From Cenarchaeum sp. SB0662_bin_33 (GTDB lineage: Archaea; Thermoproteota; Nitrososphaeria; Nitrososphaerales; Nitrosopumilaceae), in the NCBI GenBank assembly GCA_009840065.1, contig VXON01000005.1, positions 1 through 9,334 on the forward strand: a DNA stretch of 9,334 nt, in the 5' to 3' direction. This document shows, in pieces, positions 1 through 5,677 of this stretch. The notes under the pieces are model-generated. The model had not been told where the DNA came from and searched no databases. It saw only the letters and a list, made by a program, of their open reading frames with translations. The position numbers and the translations under genes are program-made. Within the stretch, counting starts at the first letter, position 1. Each line of letters starts with the position of its first letter.

Positions 1-196
1 AGCACAGACATAACTCGTGTACTTCTCCAAAAATGAGACACATGCAATCTCAGTAATGTGTATGGGTGATTTTAGTACTGCATAAACTTATGCACGCCGC
101 TATAGAACTACAACCAATAAAAATCATTTGTGCGATATGCAGTGTTGAGTCAGTTATACCTATTTAGTTATGATGGTTGGAGTGGCGGAATAATGA
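1..196. other. Intergenic stretch, no gene seen
   Basis: All frames carry stops and I see no convincing protein. It contains a short inverted repeat at 79-94 (TGCATAA, two bases, TTATGCA) and an A/T-rich TATA-like stretch near 161-168 ahead of the small ORF at 197. The upstream neighbour is outside the window. Confidence 0.4.
79..94. repeat. 7-bp inverted repeat, possible operator
   Basis: TGCATAA and TTATGCA are perfect reverse complements separated by AC, giving a 16-base dyad about 100 bases before the small ORF at 197. Short dyads of this kind can be binding sites for dimeric winged-helix regulators, but A/T-rich 7-bp arms also arise by chance. The function is not supported beyond symmetry. 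Confidence 0.3.
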
Positions 197-433
197 GTGT
201 GGGCCGGAAGCATCGACCAACTGCTCAAAGAGTATGATGCGAATGGTGATGTAGATGGTTTGTTATCCGAGCCGAGGAGTATCGGCTTGTTGATAGGCGC
301 GGAGACGGATACCGGGAGTACAGGTAGTATAGACCCGTCAAGCCTTAAACTGGTGGGAGCCGTATTCATTATTGGAGACGGCACGGGGTCTGGAAATATC
401 GGTCTCGAAAAATTCTCTGACGATACAGAATAA
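197..433 (+). CDS. Small hypothetical acidic protein, 78 aa
   Basis: I do not recognise this gene. It opens with GTG directly after two consecutive in-frame stops (TAA TGA, 191-196), so the reading frame cannot extend upstream. The product is acidic and rich in Gly, Ser and Asp. Near residues 14-19 it has a D-A-N-G-D-V-D-G segment resembling a Ca-binding loop of the EF-hand/dockerin type, although the usual Gly at loop position 6 is missing. There is no signal peptide, so if it belongs to a secreted protein it is probably a remnant whose N-terminus has been lost. The TATA-like stretch at 161-168 lies slightly too far upstream (about 32 bases) for a leaderless GTG start. It could be a genuine small gene, a gene fragment or chance. 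Confidence 0.35.
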   Translation: MWAGSIDQLLKEYDANGDVDGLLSEPRSIGLLIGAETDTGSTGSIDPSSLKLVGAVFIIGDGTGSGNIGLEKFSDDTE

Positions 434-438
434 ACACT

Positions 439-507
439 TGCGGTCTGGAGGCATACGAGACCTGCCCGGTACCTTGTTGGCTACTGATGACTAGACAGGC
501 GACCGCA
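439..507. repeat. 7-bp inverted repeat with inner hairpin
   Basis: TGCGGTC (439-445) and GACCGCA (501-507) are perfect reverse complements 55 bases apart. Inside lies a competing shorter stem, GGTCT (442-446) with AGACC (458-462). It sits between the stop of the small ORF at 433 and the promoter of the next gene, so it could be a terminator-like or regulatory structure. I tested it as a tRNA because the arm length and the 69-base span fit, but no T-arm or anticodon stem forms. Confidence 0.3.
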
Positions 508-552
508 GCAGAAAGGCATGTGAATTATGAAACGCTGTCAGGCAAGATGTAC

Positions 553-560
553 ATTTATAG
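553..560 (+). promoter_or_regulatory. TATA-like box for the secreted gene at 584
   Basis: ATTTATAG is centred 27 bases before ATG 584, the spacing expected for a leaderless archaeal transcript. It favours ATG 584 over the upstream in-frame ATG at 527, and a signal peptide begins exactly at 584. Confidence 0.5.
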
Positions 561-583
561 TATTAGCCGAGGCCGCAACCCTA

Positions 584-1714
584 ATGAAAAAATATGCAAT
601 TACATTAACAGTTTTGATGCTACTGCTAGCGCCGTTGGTTATCTATACCCAAACTCTAGCCGGTGACGAACAATCTGGCCCGGTGGGCAATGACGAACAA
701 TCAGGCCCGTCAAACACGGGTGCCGGTGACAATAGTACATCTGCCACTGCGCTAGGTGATGGGGACGACACCCCATCTATCGGCACCGGAGCGGTGGATG
801 ACCGAAATTAGGGCGGTGCTGAAGAGCTGACCAAACACCAAAACTTCGTCCTGTATGTTGCCAACGAATGGCCAGATAACATACTCAATAACAAACTAGT
901 TGAGGAAAACACTAGGTTATACAACATTGAGACTGCCATTGGGCATGATGTGGATACCCTGTATGTCGCCGCACTAGCAGCAAAGAAATCTAGCCTGTCT
1001 GTATCGTACAGCCCTACCGACGCGCAGTCGAAGCTCCATGAAGCGCTATTCCAACTCTACACGGTACCATCCACGGACTCAGAACTTGACGAGGCGCTCG
1101 CCAGAGTCGTAAATGGGACGCACAGTGACTACTACGTAAGTGAGATTGCTAAATCCATCGACGCACTAGCGGACGTGGGTATTGCACACAAGAATGTTGA
1201 TGCCAAAGACCCGGACTTTTGGGCGCAGTTGGCAGCCGAGTCCCTCTGTGAGGAGATTGTTGATTGCAGCGTAGAAGATCTAAGAAACACAGTGTCTGGC
1301 GTACCCAGCACCCACACGATAGGACAGCCAAGTTTCGATAATTCGGAAATCAGAACTATGACCAACTTTGGCTTACACTTGGCCACACTCACCATGCGAG
1401 TGACACCGTGTGAAGCGCCTAATGATATTTGTTGGGCATACACATCCAACTACGGATCTGGAATTCTAACGAGTGATGTCGTATCTGATTGGCATATAGC
1501 TGCTGATCCAATACCGACACGACTGACAAACTACGGACTCAACGGCAACAATGAAGTAGTGGCCATCGGGTAAGTCATTGAAGTGTTAGAAGGCGACCCG
1601 ACCCGTGTCGATGATGACGATGGGTATGTTAACGCGTGGGTGAGTTTGGACAATCCCAATGGCCGCGCGGCGTCGATTCCAACCTTGCAGTTAAAGAGTT
1701 TCGCTCACCAATGA
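584..1714 (+). pseudogene. Secreted protein of unknown family interrupted by two in-frame stops
   Basis: One frame runs from ATG 584 to TGA 1712 and is broken only by TAG at 809-811 and TAA at 1571-1573, with no frameshift. Read through, it would encode about 374 residues. The N-terminus is a typical signal peptide (MKK, hydrophobic core through residue 21, then T-L-A-G). It is followed by a low-complexity Gly/Asp/Ser/Thr linker with two DEQSGP repeats up to the first stop. The part after the TAG is a compact, helix-rich domain with four cysteines in two pairs (S-L-C-E..D-C-S near 1243-1269, P-C-E..I-C-W near 1408-1437) that could form disulfides. The segment after the TAA (VIEVLEGDP, then DDDDGYVNAW) still looks like protein. 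It overlaps the next gene by ATGA at 1711-1714. I do not recognise the family. The simplest reading is a recent pseudogene with two nonsense changes; sequencing error or recoding are alternatives. Confidence 0.6.
664..709 (+). repeat. Two 19-bp direct repeats in the secreted-protein linker
   Basis: TGACGAACAATCTGGCCCG (664-682) recurs at 691-709 with one mismatch, a period of 27 bases or 9 codons. It encodes D-E-Q-S-G-P twice, just after the signal peptide, and so extends a flexible surface linker. Such in-frame short duplications usually come from replication slippage. Confidence 0.75.
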
Positions 1715-2178
1715 GCCCCACAACGTACACACTAAAACAGTCTTATTTTTTTACCCTCTTATCAATCTCCATAGTGGGCGCGTTTTTTGTTGGTCTGGGT
1801 ATTGGGAACGTGGACTTGCAGGCAACAGACGATAATGTTTCATACATAACAACTGACAAACAGCTCCGGCAGCATATACTTGCCTTGGGTATGGCCATGA
1901 GCGAACACAACCTCAAGGTTGACCCTGACTTACTCTCGTACTTATTCAGCTTTGATCGGGCCACTCATGACATGTTAGTCATATATCCCAACCGTGGAGA
2001 CGGCCACAGTAGTTGGAGCACGGCAAGCGATTACGTCAAGGATTATGGCGTAAACTATCCCAACGGAACGCGCTATTATGAGGAGAGAGATGGAGACGGT
2101 AATGTAGTCAAGATCATCCTGCTACGGGATGATCCTGAACTCACGTTTAGAATATTCATGATTAATGAAACCAGATAA
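1711..2178 (+). CDS. Membrane-anchored hypothetical protein, 155 aa
   Basis: The family is not recognised. I chose ATG 1711 because it overlaps the preceding stop as ATGA (1711-1714), a usual sign of translational coupling; the open frame begins earlier, at 1636, inside the preceding gene. The product has a short polar N-terminus, one hydrophobic segment at residues 12-32 (F-F-T-L-L-S-I-S-I-V-G-A-F-F-V-G), then a soluble domain of about 120 residues that should face outside the cell. That domain begins with a helical part (residues 50-85) and ends with a strand-rich part containing Y-P-N-R-G-D-G and Y-Y-E-E-R-D-G-D-G-N motifs, which may be beta-hairpin turns. The frame is intact, unlike that of its upstream partner. 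The coupling suggests that the two exported proteins act together, perhaps in the cell envelope. This is inference from position. Confidence 0.65.
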   Translation: MSPTTYTLKQSYFFTLLSISIVGAFFVGLGIGNVDLQATDDNVSYITTDKQLRQHILALGMAMSEHNLKVDPDLLSYLFSFDRATHDMLVIYPNRGDGHSSWSTASDYVKDYGVNYPNGTRYYEERDGDGNVVKIILLRDDPELTFRIFMINETR

Positions 2179-2409
2179 TCGGGTGAGGGAAGTGTGTAGT
2201 GGTGGATAATTAGAGCCGCTCAAGCACACAACCTGACGCTGTAGGGGGTAATCGTGTCAAGTTGCTTGAGGTGGGAACCCCTGAGAAAGTGTGGAATGGT
2301 TGGGAACGGGGGATGAAAAGGAGGTCAGACGGCGGCCTTGGCCATCCCGAGACATGATCCGTAATTAGAAACCAAGCGGGATTCTACGAGATAGTCCCCC
2401 TCTGGCTCC
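2179..2409. other. Non-coding stretch between surface genes and transposase relic
   Basis: Apart from the hairpin at 2219-2270 I see no gene. The sequence is G-rich on the plus strand (GTGGGAACCCC, GGGGGATGAAAAGGAGG) and may include the decayed 3' end of the mobile element whose coding tail stops at 2410 on the minus strand. Facing GAG/CTC repeats near 2401-2420 form a short dyad. Confidence 0.35.
2219..2270. repeat. Imperfect hairpin downstream of the 1711-2178 gene
   Basis: CTCAAGC (2219-2225) pairs with GCTTGAG (2264-2270). After a 4-base bulge, AACCTGAC (2230-2237) pairs with GTCAAGTT (2256-2263) with one mismatch, leaving an 18-base loop. It begins 41 bases after the stop codon. It could be a 3' end structure of the transcript or a mobile-element end. 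No U-tract follows, so a classical terminator is not shown. Confidence 0.35.
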
Positions 2410-2780
2410 TCAGAGGAGTCCGTCCCTCTTCAGCAGGATGGTCTGGTTGACTACCCTGCAGGCGATGTCGTTGATGCGATCGTACCGTTCCAGCCTGTTC
2501 CTGTACATCTCTTTCATGATCCGGAAGACCTTCACCCTCCGGATGCCATTCTGGTATGGTATGCGGACCATACAGGGGTTCTGTTGAATGCCCGCTGCTT
2601 GGGGGACTGGATCCCTGCCCGGCCTGCGCCTGGACGGCGTGGCATGGTCAGGCCCCGGAACGGCCTTGCCCGTCGCGGCGGAACTTTTCCCGGCTCTCCC
2701 CGTTTCCGCACGGAAAGCCGCCGGGAAACGTCGGGTGCTTCATCTTGTATATGTTGAAGTCGTGTTTTCGGCATGGGTGT
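2410..2780 (-). pseudogene. Degraded transposase C-terminal relic
   Basis: On the minus strand one frame ends at TGA 2410-2412. Its last 50 or so codons (from about 2571) read as the basic, helical tail of a DDE-type transposase: V-R-I-P-Y-Q-N-G-I-R-R, then M-K-E-M-Y-R-N-R-L-E-R-Y-D-R-I-N-D-I and V-V-N-Q-T-I-L-L-K. Upstream of 2571 the likely coding frame shifts: another minus frame reads D-F-N-I-Y-K-M-K-H-P-T-F-P-G-G and hits a stop near 2653. I therefore read it as a frameshifted, 5'-truncated insertion-sequence remnant. Positions 2581-2700 are 71% G+C by count (85 of 120), while 2781-2880 is 41%, which supports a foreign origin. The IS family is not assigned, and this relic does not visibly match the transposase at 8391-9319. 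Confidence 0.5.
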
Positions 2781-3096
2781 TATAAGATTTATTATATGCC
2801 AGAGTCAGTGTGGCGCGATTATCATCCATCTTATTGAGATAGTTTTCGGCCTGCTGACGAACCGTATCAGAACACCTGTTCTTGTACTCGATTGCTACAA
2901 AAGTGTGGGCTTGGGGGTCATATACAACCGTATCTGGAATTTTGTTGGATATCTGCATCTTTCTCTTGACCAACTTTAGATTTGGAAATATTATGTGTAG
3001 GTTGTCTTCAAACCACTTGTGTTGTTTACTTTCGTCGGGAAAGTTAACATCGTCCAACTCACAACATCCTTTACTGGATGTGTAGAATGTACGCAT
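2740..3096 (-). pseudogene. PD-(D/E)XK nuclease-like protein, C-terminally truncated, 118 aa
   Basis: The N-terminal two thirds reads like an archaeal PD-(D/E)XK nuclease-fold protein. A helical start contains K-W-F-E-D-N-L and I-F-P-N-L (residues 27-40), followed by K-R-K-M-Q-I-S-N-K-I-P-D (Asp55), a strand T-F-V-A-I-E-Y-K (Glu70, Lys72) and the helix Q-Q-A-E-N-Y-L-N-K-M. Asp55, Glu70 and Lys72 match the metal-binding and catalytic pattern D...ExK. A strand T-L-T-L-A-Y-N follows at about residues 97-102, and then similarity to anything sensible stops near 2790, where the GC-rich transposase relic begins; the last 16 residues look like read-through of foreign DNA. Intact relatives, as I recall them, continue well beyond this point. 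It has its own promoter. It is probably inactive or altered; a shortened functional protein cannot be excluded. The substrate is unknown. Confidence 0.55.
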
Positions 3097-3116
3097 ACGT
3101 TTTTGATATAATGATG

Positions 3117-3128
3117 ATATTTAATATT
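3117..3128 (-). promoter_or_regulatory. TATA-like box for the nuclease-like gene
   Basis: On the minus strand the sequence reads AATATTAAATAT, centred 26-27 bases before ATG 3096. This fits a leaderless archaeal promoter and confirms the start chosen for the truncated nuclease-like gene. Confidence 0.5.
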
Positions 3129-3149
3129 GTTGTAAATGTAAAGTCATGC

Positions 3150-3217
3150 TTGGACTGGAAACAGTGTTCGCTACCACCATTTCTACTCCGCTAAAACAGA
3201 CCTCATTTCCAGTCCAA
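3150..3217. repeat. Perfect 12-bp inverted repeat, 44-bp spacer
   Basis: TTGGACTGGAAA (3150-3161) and TTTCCAGTCCAA (3206-3217) are exact reverse complements, and pairing does not extend on either side. The element spans 68 bp in the intergenic region before the nuclease-like gene, next to a TATA-like ATTTATAAG (3222-3230). Candidates are the ends of a tiny non-autonomous element, a structured RNA, or a two-site operator. Nothing in the 44-base spacer resembles a gene. Confidence 0.6.
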
Positions 3218-3221
3218 ACCC

Positions 3222-3230
3222 ATTTATAAG
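3222..3230. promoter_or_regulatory. Orphan TATA-like box
   Basis: ATTTATAAG is a good archaeal TATA match on either strand, but no start codon lies 26-28 bases away in either direction. On the minus strand, transcription would begin inside the spacer of the 3150-3217 inverted repeat. It could drive a small RNA or be a relic of a lost gene. Confidence 0.3.
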
Positions 3231-3445
3231 ACTAGTTTTTGACAGATCCCCCGTCGGTCAACGAACGTTCTTGAGGAGATCCACTCTTGACCCCATCACA
3301 CGTATTTCCCACCGTCATGTATAACACGCAGATTTCCCAGAACCGGCTTCGTTGATACCTCATGTGCCTACGGCCACCGTGAGAAGATCCGTCCATCCAC
3401 CCGATTTGACAGCCAGATCCTATCCACCTAGTTCTTGACAGAATC

Positions 3446-3513
3446 TCGTGATGCCTGATATTATAAGGCAGCATGATGGTGTCGTTGACATGGATTGGTG
3501 TTCCCACCGCAGA
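3446..3513 (-). pseudogene. 68-bp transposase fragment matching the relic at 8767-8834
   Basis: On the minus strand this segment reads S-A-V-G-T-P-I-H-V-N-D-T-I-M-L-P-Y-N-I-R-H-H. The transposase relic on the plus strand at 8767-8834 reads S-A-V-G-T-P-G-Y-V-N-D-T-V-I-L-P-Y-N-I-R-H-H. By direct count 59 of 68 bases agree, including a 23-base identical run at one end. The differences fall mostly at third codon positions, so both copies diverged while coding for protein, as two members of one element family. The flanks do not align, so this is a small orphan piece in inverted orientation to the other copy. Confidence 0.7.
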
Positions 3514-3649
3514 CCGTGGGGTAAAACGGCGCAGTGATGCCCGCATCATGAAGAAATATACAGAGGAGTGGTGTAATTCTCAGATTCGTCCATATGTTAT
3601 GTACATATGCTATCAATAGCCGGCATCCCTCACAACAAAAATCAAAACA

Positions 3650-3658
3650 AATTTATGG
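3650..3658 (+). promoter_or_regulatory. TATA-like box for apt
   Basis: AATTTATGG, preceded by an A-rich stretch resembling a BRE, is centred 27 bases before GTG 3681. Together with the family N-terminus this decides the apt start in favour of a leaderless GTG. Confidence 0.5.
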
Positions 3659-3680
3659 ATTATATGGTGGAAAAATTTTT

Positions 3681-4193
3681 GTGGACCTTCGCAGTCTGAT
3701 ATCTGATCATTCTGATTTTCCAAAGAAAGGCATACTATTTCATGACTTTGCGCCCATACTCAAAGACCCAAAGGCCGTATCATATGTCGTTGATGCAATC
3801 TCGGGCCTCTTTGATATGGATGAGATAGATGTTATAAGCGGTATAGAGTCTCGCGGATTCATAGTGGGTATGGCCCTAGCAGTCAGGCATCAGAAGGGGT
3901 TTGCTATGATTCGAAAGGTGGGAAAGACTCCCGGTACTACCATAAAGACATCATACACACTTGAGTATGGCAGCAGCACCATAGAGATGAGAGATGATGC
4001 GTTAGAGCAGGGTCAGCGGGTTCTCTTATGCGATGATTTGTTGGCGACCGGGGGGACAATGAAGGCGGCCGCAGAACTTGTAAATCGTACGGGATCCAAG
4101 GTCATGGGAATGGCATTCATAATAGAGCTGACTGGCTTGAATGGGAGAGAGACTATAGGGGATTACAACATACACAGTCTGGTGAAGTACTAG
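3681..4193 (+). CDS. apt: Adenine phosphoribosyltransferase
   Basis: The enzyme condenses adenine with PRPP to AMP and pyrophosphate in the cytoplasm (purine salvage). I chose GTG 3681 (170 aa) because the family starts with D-L-R-S-L-I followed by D-F-P-K-K-G-I-L-F, and because a TATA-like box lies 27 bases upstream; the same frame is open back to ATG 3594, but those 29 extra residues look unlike the family. Visible features are the F-P-K-K-G-I-L-F N-terminus (residues 13-20), E-S-R-G-F (56-60), the Y-T-L-E-Y-G motif typical of adenine-specific members (92-97), and the PRPP-binding motif V-L-L-C-D-D-L-L-A-T-G-G-T (114-126) with its paired aspartates. The stop codon TAG at 4191-4193 is followed immediately by the ATG of the MTA phosphorylase gene, so the two are surely one operon: the neighbour releases adenine and this enzyme recaptures it. 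The length is normal and all key motifs are present. Confidence 0.93.
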   Translation: MDLRSLISDHSDFPKKGILFHDFAPILKDPKAVSYVVDAISGLFDMDEIDVISGIESRGFIVGMALAVRHQKGFAMIRKVGKTPGTTIKTSYTLEYGSSTIEMRDDALEQGQRVLLCDDLLATGGTMKAAAELVNRTGSKVMGMAFIIELTGLNGRETIGDYNIHSLVKY

Positions 4194-4982
4194 ATGGATA
4201 CTGCCGAGATTGGAATATTTGGGGGTACTGGCATTTATGACTCTGATTTATTATCGGATGCTCGACAGGTGCGGGTCCAAACACCATATGGGGATCCATC
4301 CTCGGATATAACACTGGGCGTATTTGATGGAAAGAGCATAGCGTTTCTGCCCAGACACGGCAAAAAGCACTCTTTGGCACCCCACATGATAAACTACAGG
4401 GCCAATGTCTGGGCGTTCAAAGAGCTGGGCGTTCAAAGAGTGATATCCCCCTCGGCCGTGGGGAGTCTAAAATTGGAGATAGAGCCCGGTCACTTTGCCA
4501 TACCCACCCAGTTCATAGACAACACAAAGGGGCGAAAAGGCTCATTTACATCAGACGGTCATGTCATACACATATCAGTTGCCGACCCGTTCTGCACCCA
4601 GTTACAGGGTGTGGTGTATGATACAGCAAGTAATATATCAACAAAACTTCACCGTGACTGCACCTATGTCTGTATAGAGGGTCCTAGATTCTCCACAAAG
4701 GCAGAGTCAAACATGTATCGTGCCATGGGCGCAGATATTATTGGAATGACAATAGTACCCGAAGCCCAACTGGCACGGGAGGCTCAGATGTGTTATGTCT
4801 CTATATCAATGGTTACGGACTATGATGTATGGGCCGAGCATCCGGTCACAGCAAAGGAGGTTGCCGCTACGGTATCTCGGAACTCGGAGACATTTGCAGG
4901 TATGCTAGAGATGTTACTGCAGAACATGCCGAACCAGAGGGAATGCTCGTGCGCCCACGCCCTCAATGACGCAGTGTTTTAA
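4194..4982 (+). CDS. mtnP: S-methyl-5'-thioadenosine phosphorylase
   Basis: A PNP/UDP-phosphorylase family protein of 262 residues that splits methylthioadenosine with phosphate into adenine and methylthioribose-1-phosphate. It clears the by-product of polyamine synthesis and starts methionine salvage. Motifs in order are G-G-T-G-I-Y (residues 10-15, phosphate loop), R-H-G-K-K-H (54-59), I-N-Y-R-A-N (66-71), P-S-A-V-G-S-L (86-92), E-G-P-R-F-S-T (162-168), G-M-T-I-V-P-E (184-190) and T-D-Y-D-V-W (208-213). The two aspartates of the last motif (209 and 211) mark preference for 6-aminopurines, i.e. MTA/adenosine rather than inosine or guanosine. The C-terminus carries C-S-C (251-253), and four further cysteines (134, 156, 160, 200) lie in the second half; CXC and paired cysteines are known from disulfide-rich hyperthermophile MTA phosphorylases. 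The start ATG abuts the apt stop with no gap. The stop overlaps the convergent gene by 3 bases (TTAA core). Confidence 0.92.
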   Translation: MDTAEIGIFGGTGIYDSDLLSDARQVRVQTPYGDPSSDITLGVFDGKSIAFLPRHGKKHSLAPHMINYRANVWAFKELGVQRVISPSAVGSLKLEIEPGHFAIPTQFIDNTKGRKGSFTSDGHVIHISVADPFCTQLQGVVYDTASNISTKLHRDCTYVCIEGPRFSTKAESNMYRAMGADIIGMTIVPEAQLAREAQMCYVSISMVTDYDVWAEHPVTAKEVAATVSRNSETFAGMLEMLLQNMPNQRECSCAHALNDAVF

Positions 4983-5266
4983 CTGTCCGCAAAACTCTCT
5001 CTCTGCAACCCTTCCGGCAGATTGAGTCTTCCCTGAATCAGGTTATGCTGTAGGGTATCTATTATCTCATCGGGATCATAGCCCAAGGATTTTATCTCCT
5101 TGATGGTCTTTTTTGTAAGTTTGGCGCCTATGTTTTGACCACCAATCCTTCCAAATGCAATGGCACTAAACTCAAAGGAGTCATCCCCAATCTCAAACCT
5201 ACCTGTTATCTTTGCTGCCATCTGACTGCCGTCCACAGACTCTACATGTATATCCATATCGGTCAT
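4979..5266 (-). CDS. Conserved-looking hypothetical protein, 95 aa
   Basis: The family is not recognised. The first half is strand-rich (I-H-V-E-S-V-D-G, M-A-A-K-I-T-G-R-F-E-I-G, F-E-F-S-A-I-A-F-G-R-I-G-G) and the second half is helical and charged (L-T-K-K-T-I-K-E-I-K-S-L-G, D-P-D-E-I-I-D-T-L-Q-H). There is no signal peptide or membrane segment, so it is cytoplasmic. Its ATG at 5264-5266 overlaps the TGA of the zinc-ribbon gene (5263-5265), so the two are translated together. No separate TATA-like box was seen. Its stop overlaps that of the MTA phosphorylase gene on the other strand, so the transcripts converge here without an intergenic terminator. Confidence 0.75.
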   Translation of the reverse strand: MTDMDIHVESVDGSQMAAKITGRFEIGDDSFEFSAIAFGRIGGQNIGAKLTKKTIKEIKSLGYDPDEIIDTLQHNLIQGRLNLPEGLQRESFADS

Positions 5267-5655
5267 ATCTCTACAGCCTCGTTTACATGCTCATCAACTA
5301 GAAAACTCCAGTAGCCCTCTTCGACTACCTGATAGTTTTCTACAGATATATCTACAATCTCTTCATCTATGCGTTCGTGCTTTATGGTACCACTCTCGGG
5401 CATCTTTACCAGCGACCAGCGGTCTTTCCCCTTCTGAAGTTTTGATATGAGGACACCCCACTTTTTATCATGTTCTATATCCGGCATACCCACTATGTCT
5501 GATATGGACTCTATGCCCAACTGTTTCTCCTCACAGAATCTCTTTTTACAGGCACCACACCGCCACACATCTACGGAACCTATTGTCCGCTCGTTGATGT
5601 TTATGTTTATTACTCCAAAGTACACCGGCTGATGCACGCAAGGCTCTGTATCCAT
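5263..5655 (-). CDS. Small zinc-ribbon protein, 130 aa
   Basis: Four probable zinc ligands, C-x-H (residues 6-8) and C-x2-C (33-36, in W-R-C-G-A-C-K-K-R-F-C), frame a 25-residue segment of strands, the arrangement of a treble-clef or zinc-ribbon fold. The remaining 90 residues are mixed helix and strand and acidic, with no membrane part. The ATG at 5655 is preferred: a TATA-like TAAATAAG is centred 26 bases upstream and the zinc motif begins right after it. An in-frame start at 5700 would add 15 residues and overlap the winged-helix gene by 23 bases. It is coupled by ATGA to the 95-residue gene. Zinc ribbons of this size often contact nucleic acids or RNA polymerase, but the function here is unknown. 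Confidence 0.7.
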   Translation of the reverse strand: MDTEPCVHQPVYFGVINININERTIGSVDVWRCGACKKRFCEEKQLGIESISDIVGMPDIEHDKKWGVLISKLQKGKDRWSLVKMPESGTIKHERIDEEIVDISVENYQVVEEGYWSFLVDEHVNEAVEI

Positions 5656-5677
5656 GCCCTTTACACTACAGTGAGAC

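Larger units (their letters stand above)
3218..3680. other. Intergenic stretch with transposase relic, before apt
   Basis: This is about 460 bases without an intact gene. A minus-strand open frame (3232-3549) exists, but only its segment at 3446-3513 is recognisable, as a transposase fragment; the rest resembles nothing I know. The right end contains the apt promoter. The plus-strand frame of apt is open back to ATG 3594, but that extension does not resemble the protein family. Confidence 0.45.

Noticed and set aside
485..494. CTGATGA as a C/D-box RNA signal
   Set aside because: The C box lacks the leading purine, and no paired D box and C'/D' pair with suitable spacing was found.
439..508. 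Possible tRNA gene from 7-bp terminal arms
   Set aside because: The D-stem would have only three pairs, no anticodon stem forms, and there is no T-loop TTC motif.
2532..2774. Arg/Pro-rich minus-strand frame of 80 codons
   Set aside because: It is a shadow caused by GC-rich sequence; the transposase tail reads in a neighbouring frame.
3232..3549. Minus-strand open frame of 105 codons as a real gene
   Set aside because: Only the 68-bp transposase segment is recognisable; the rest has odd composition and no start signal.
3594..3680. N-terminal extension of apt from ATG 3594
   Set aside because: The 29 residues are unlike the family, while GTG 3681 gives the expected N-terminus and a TATA-like box at the right distance.
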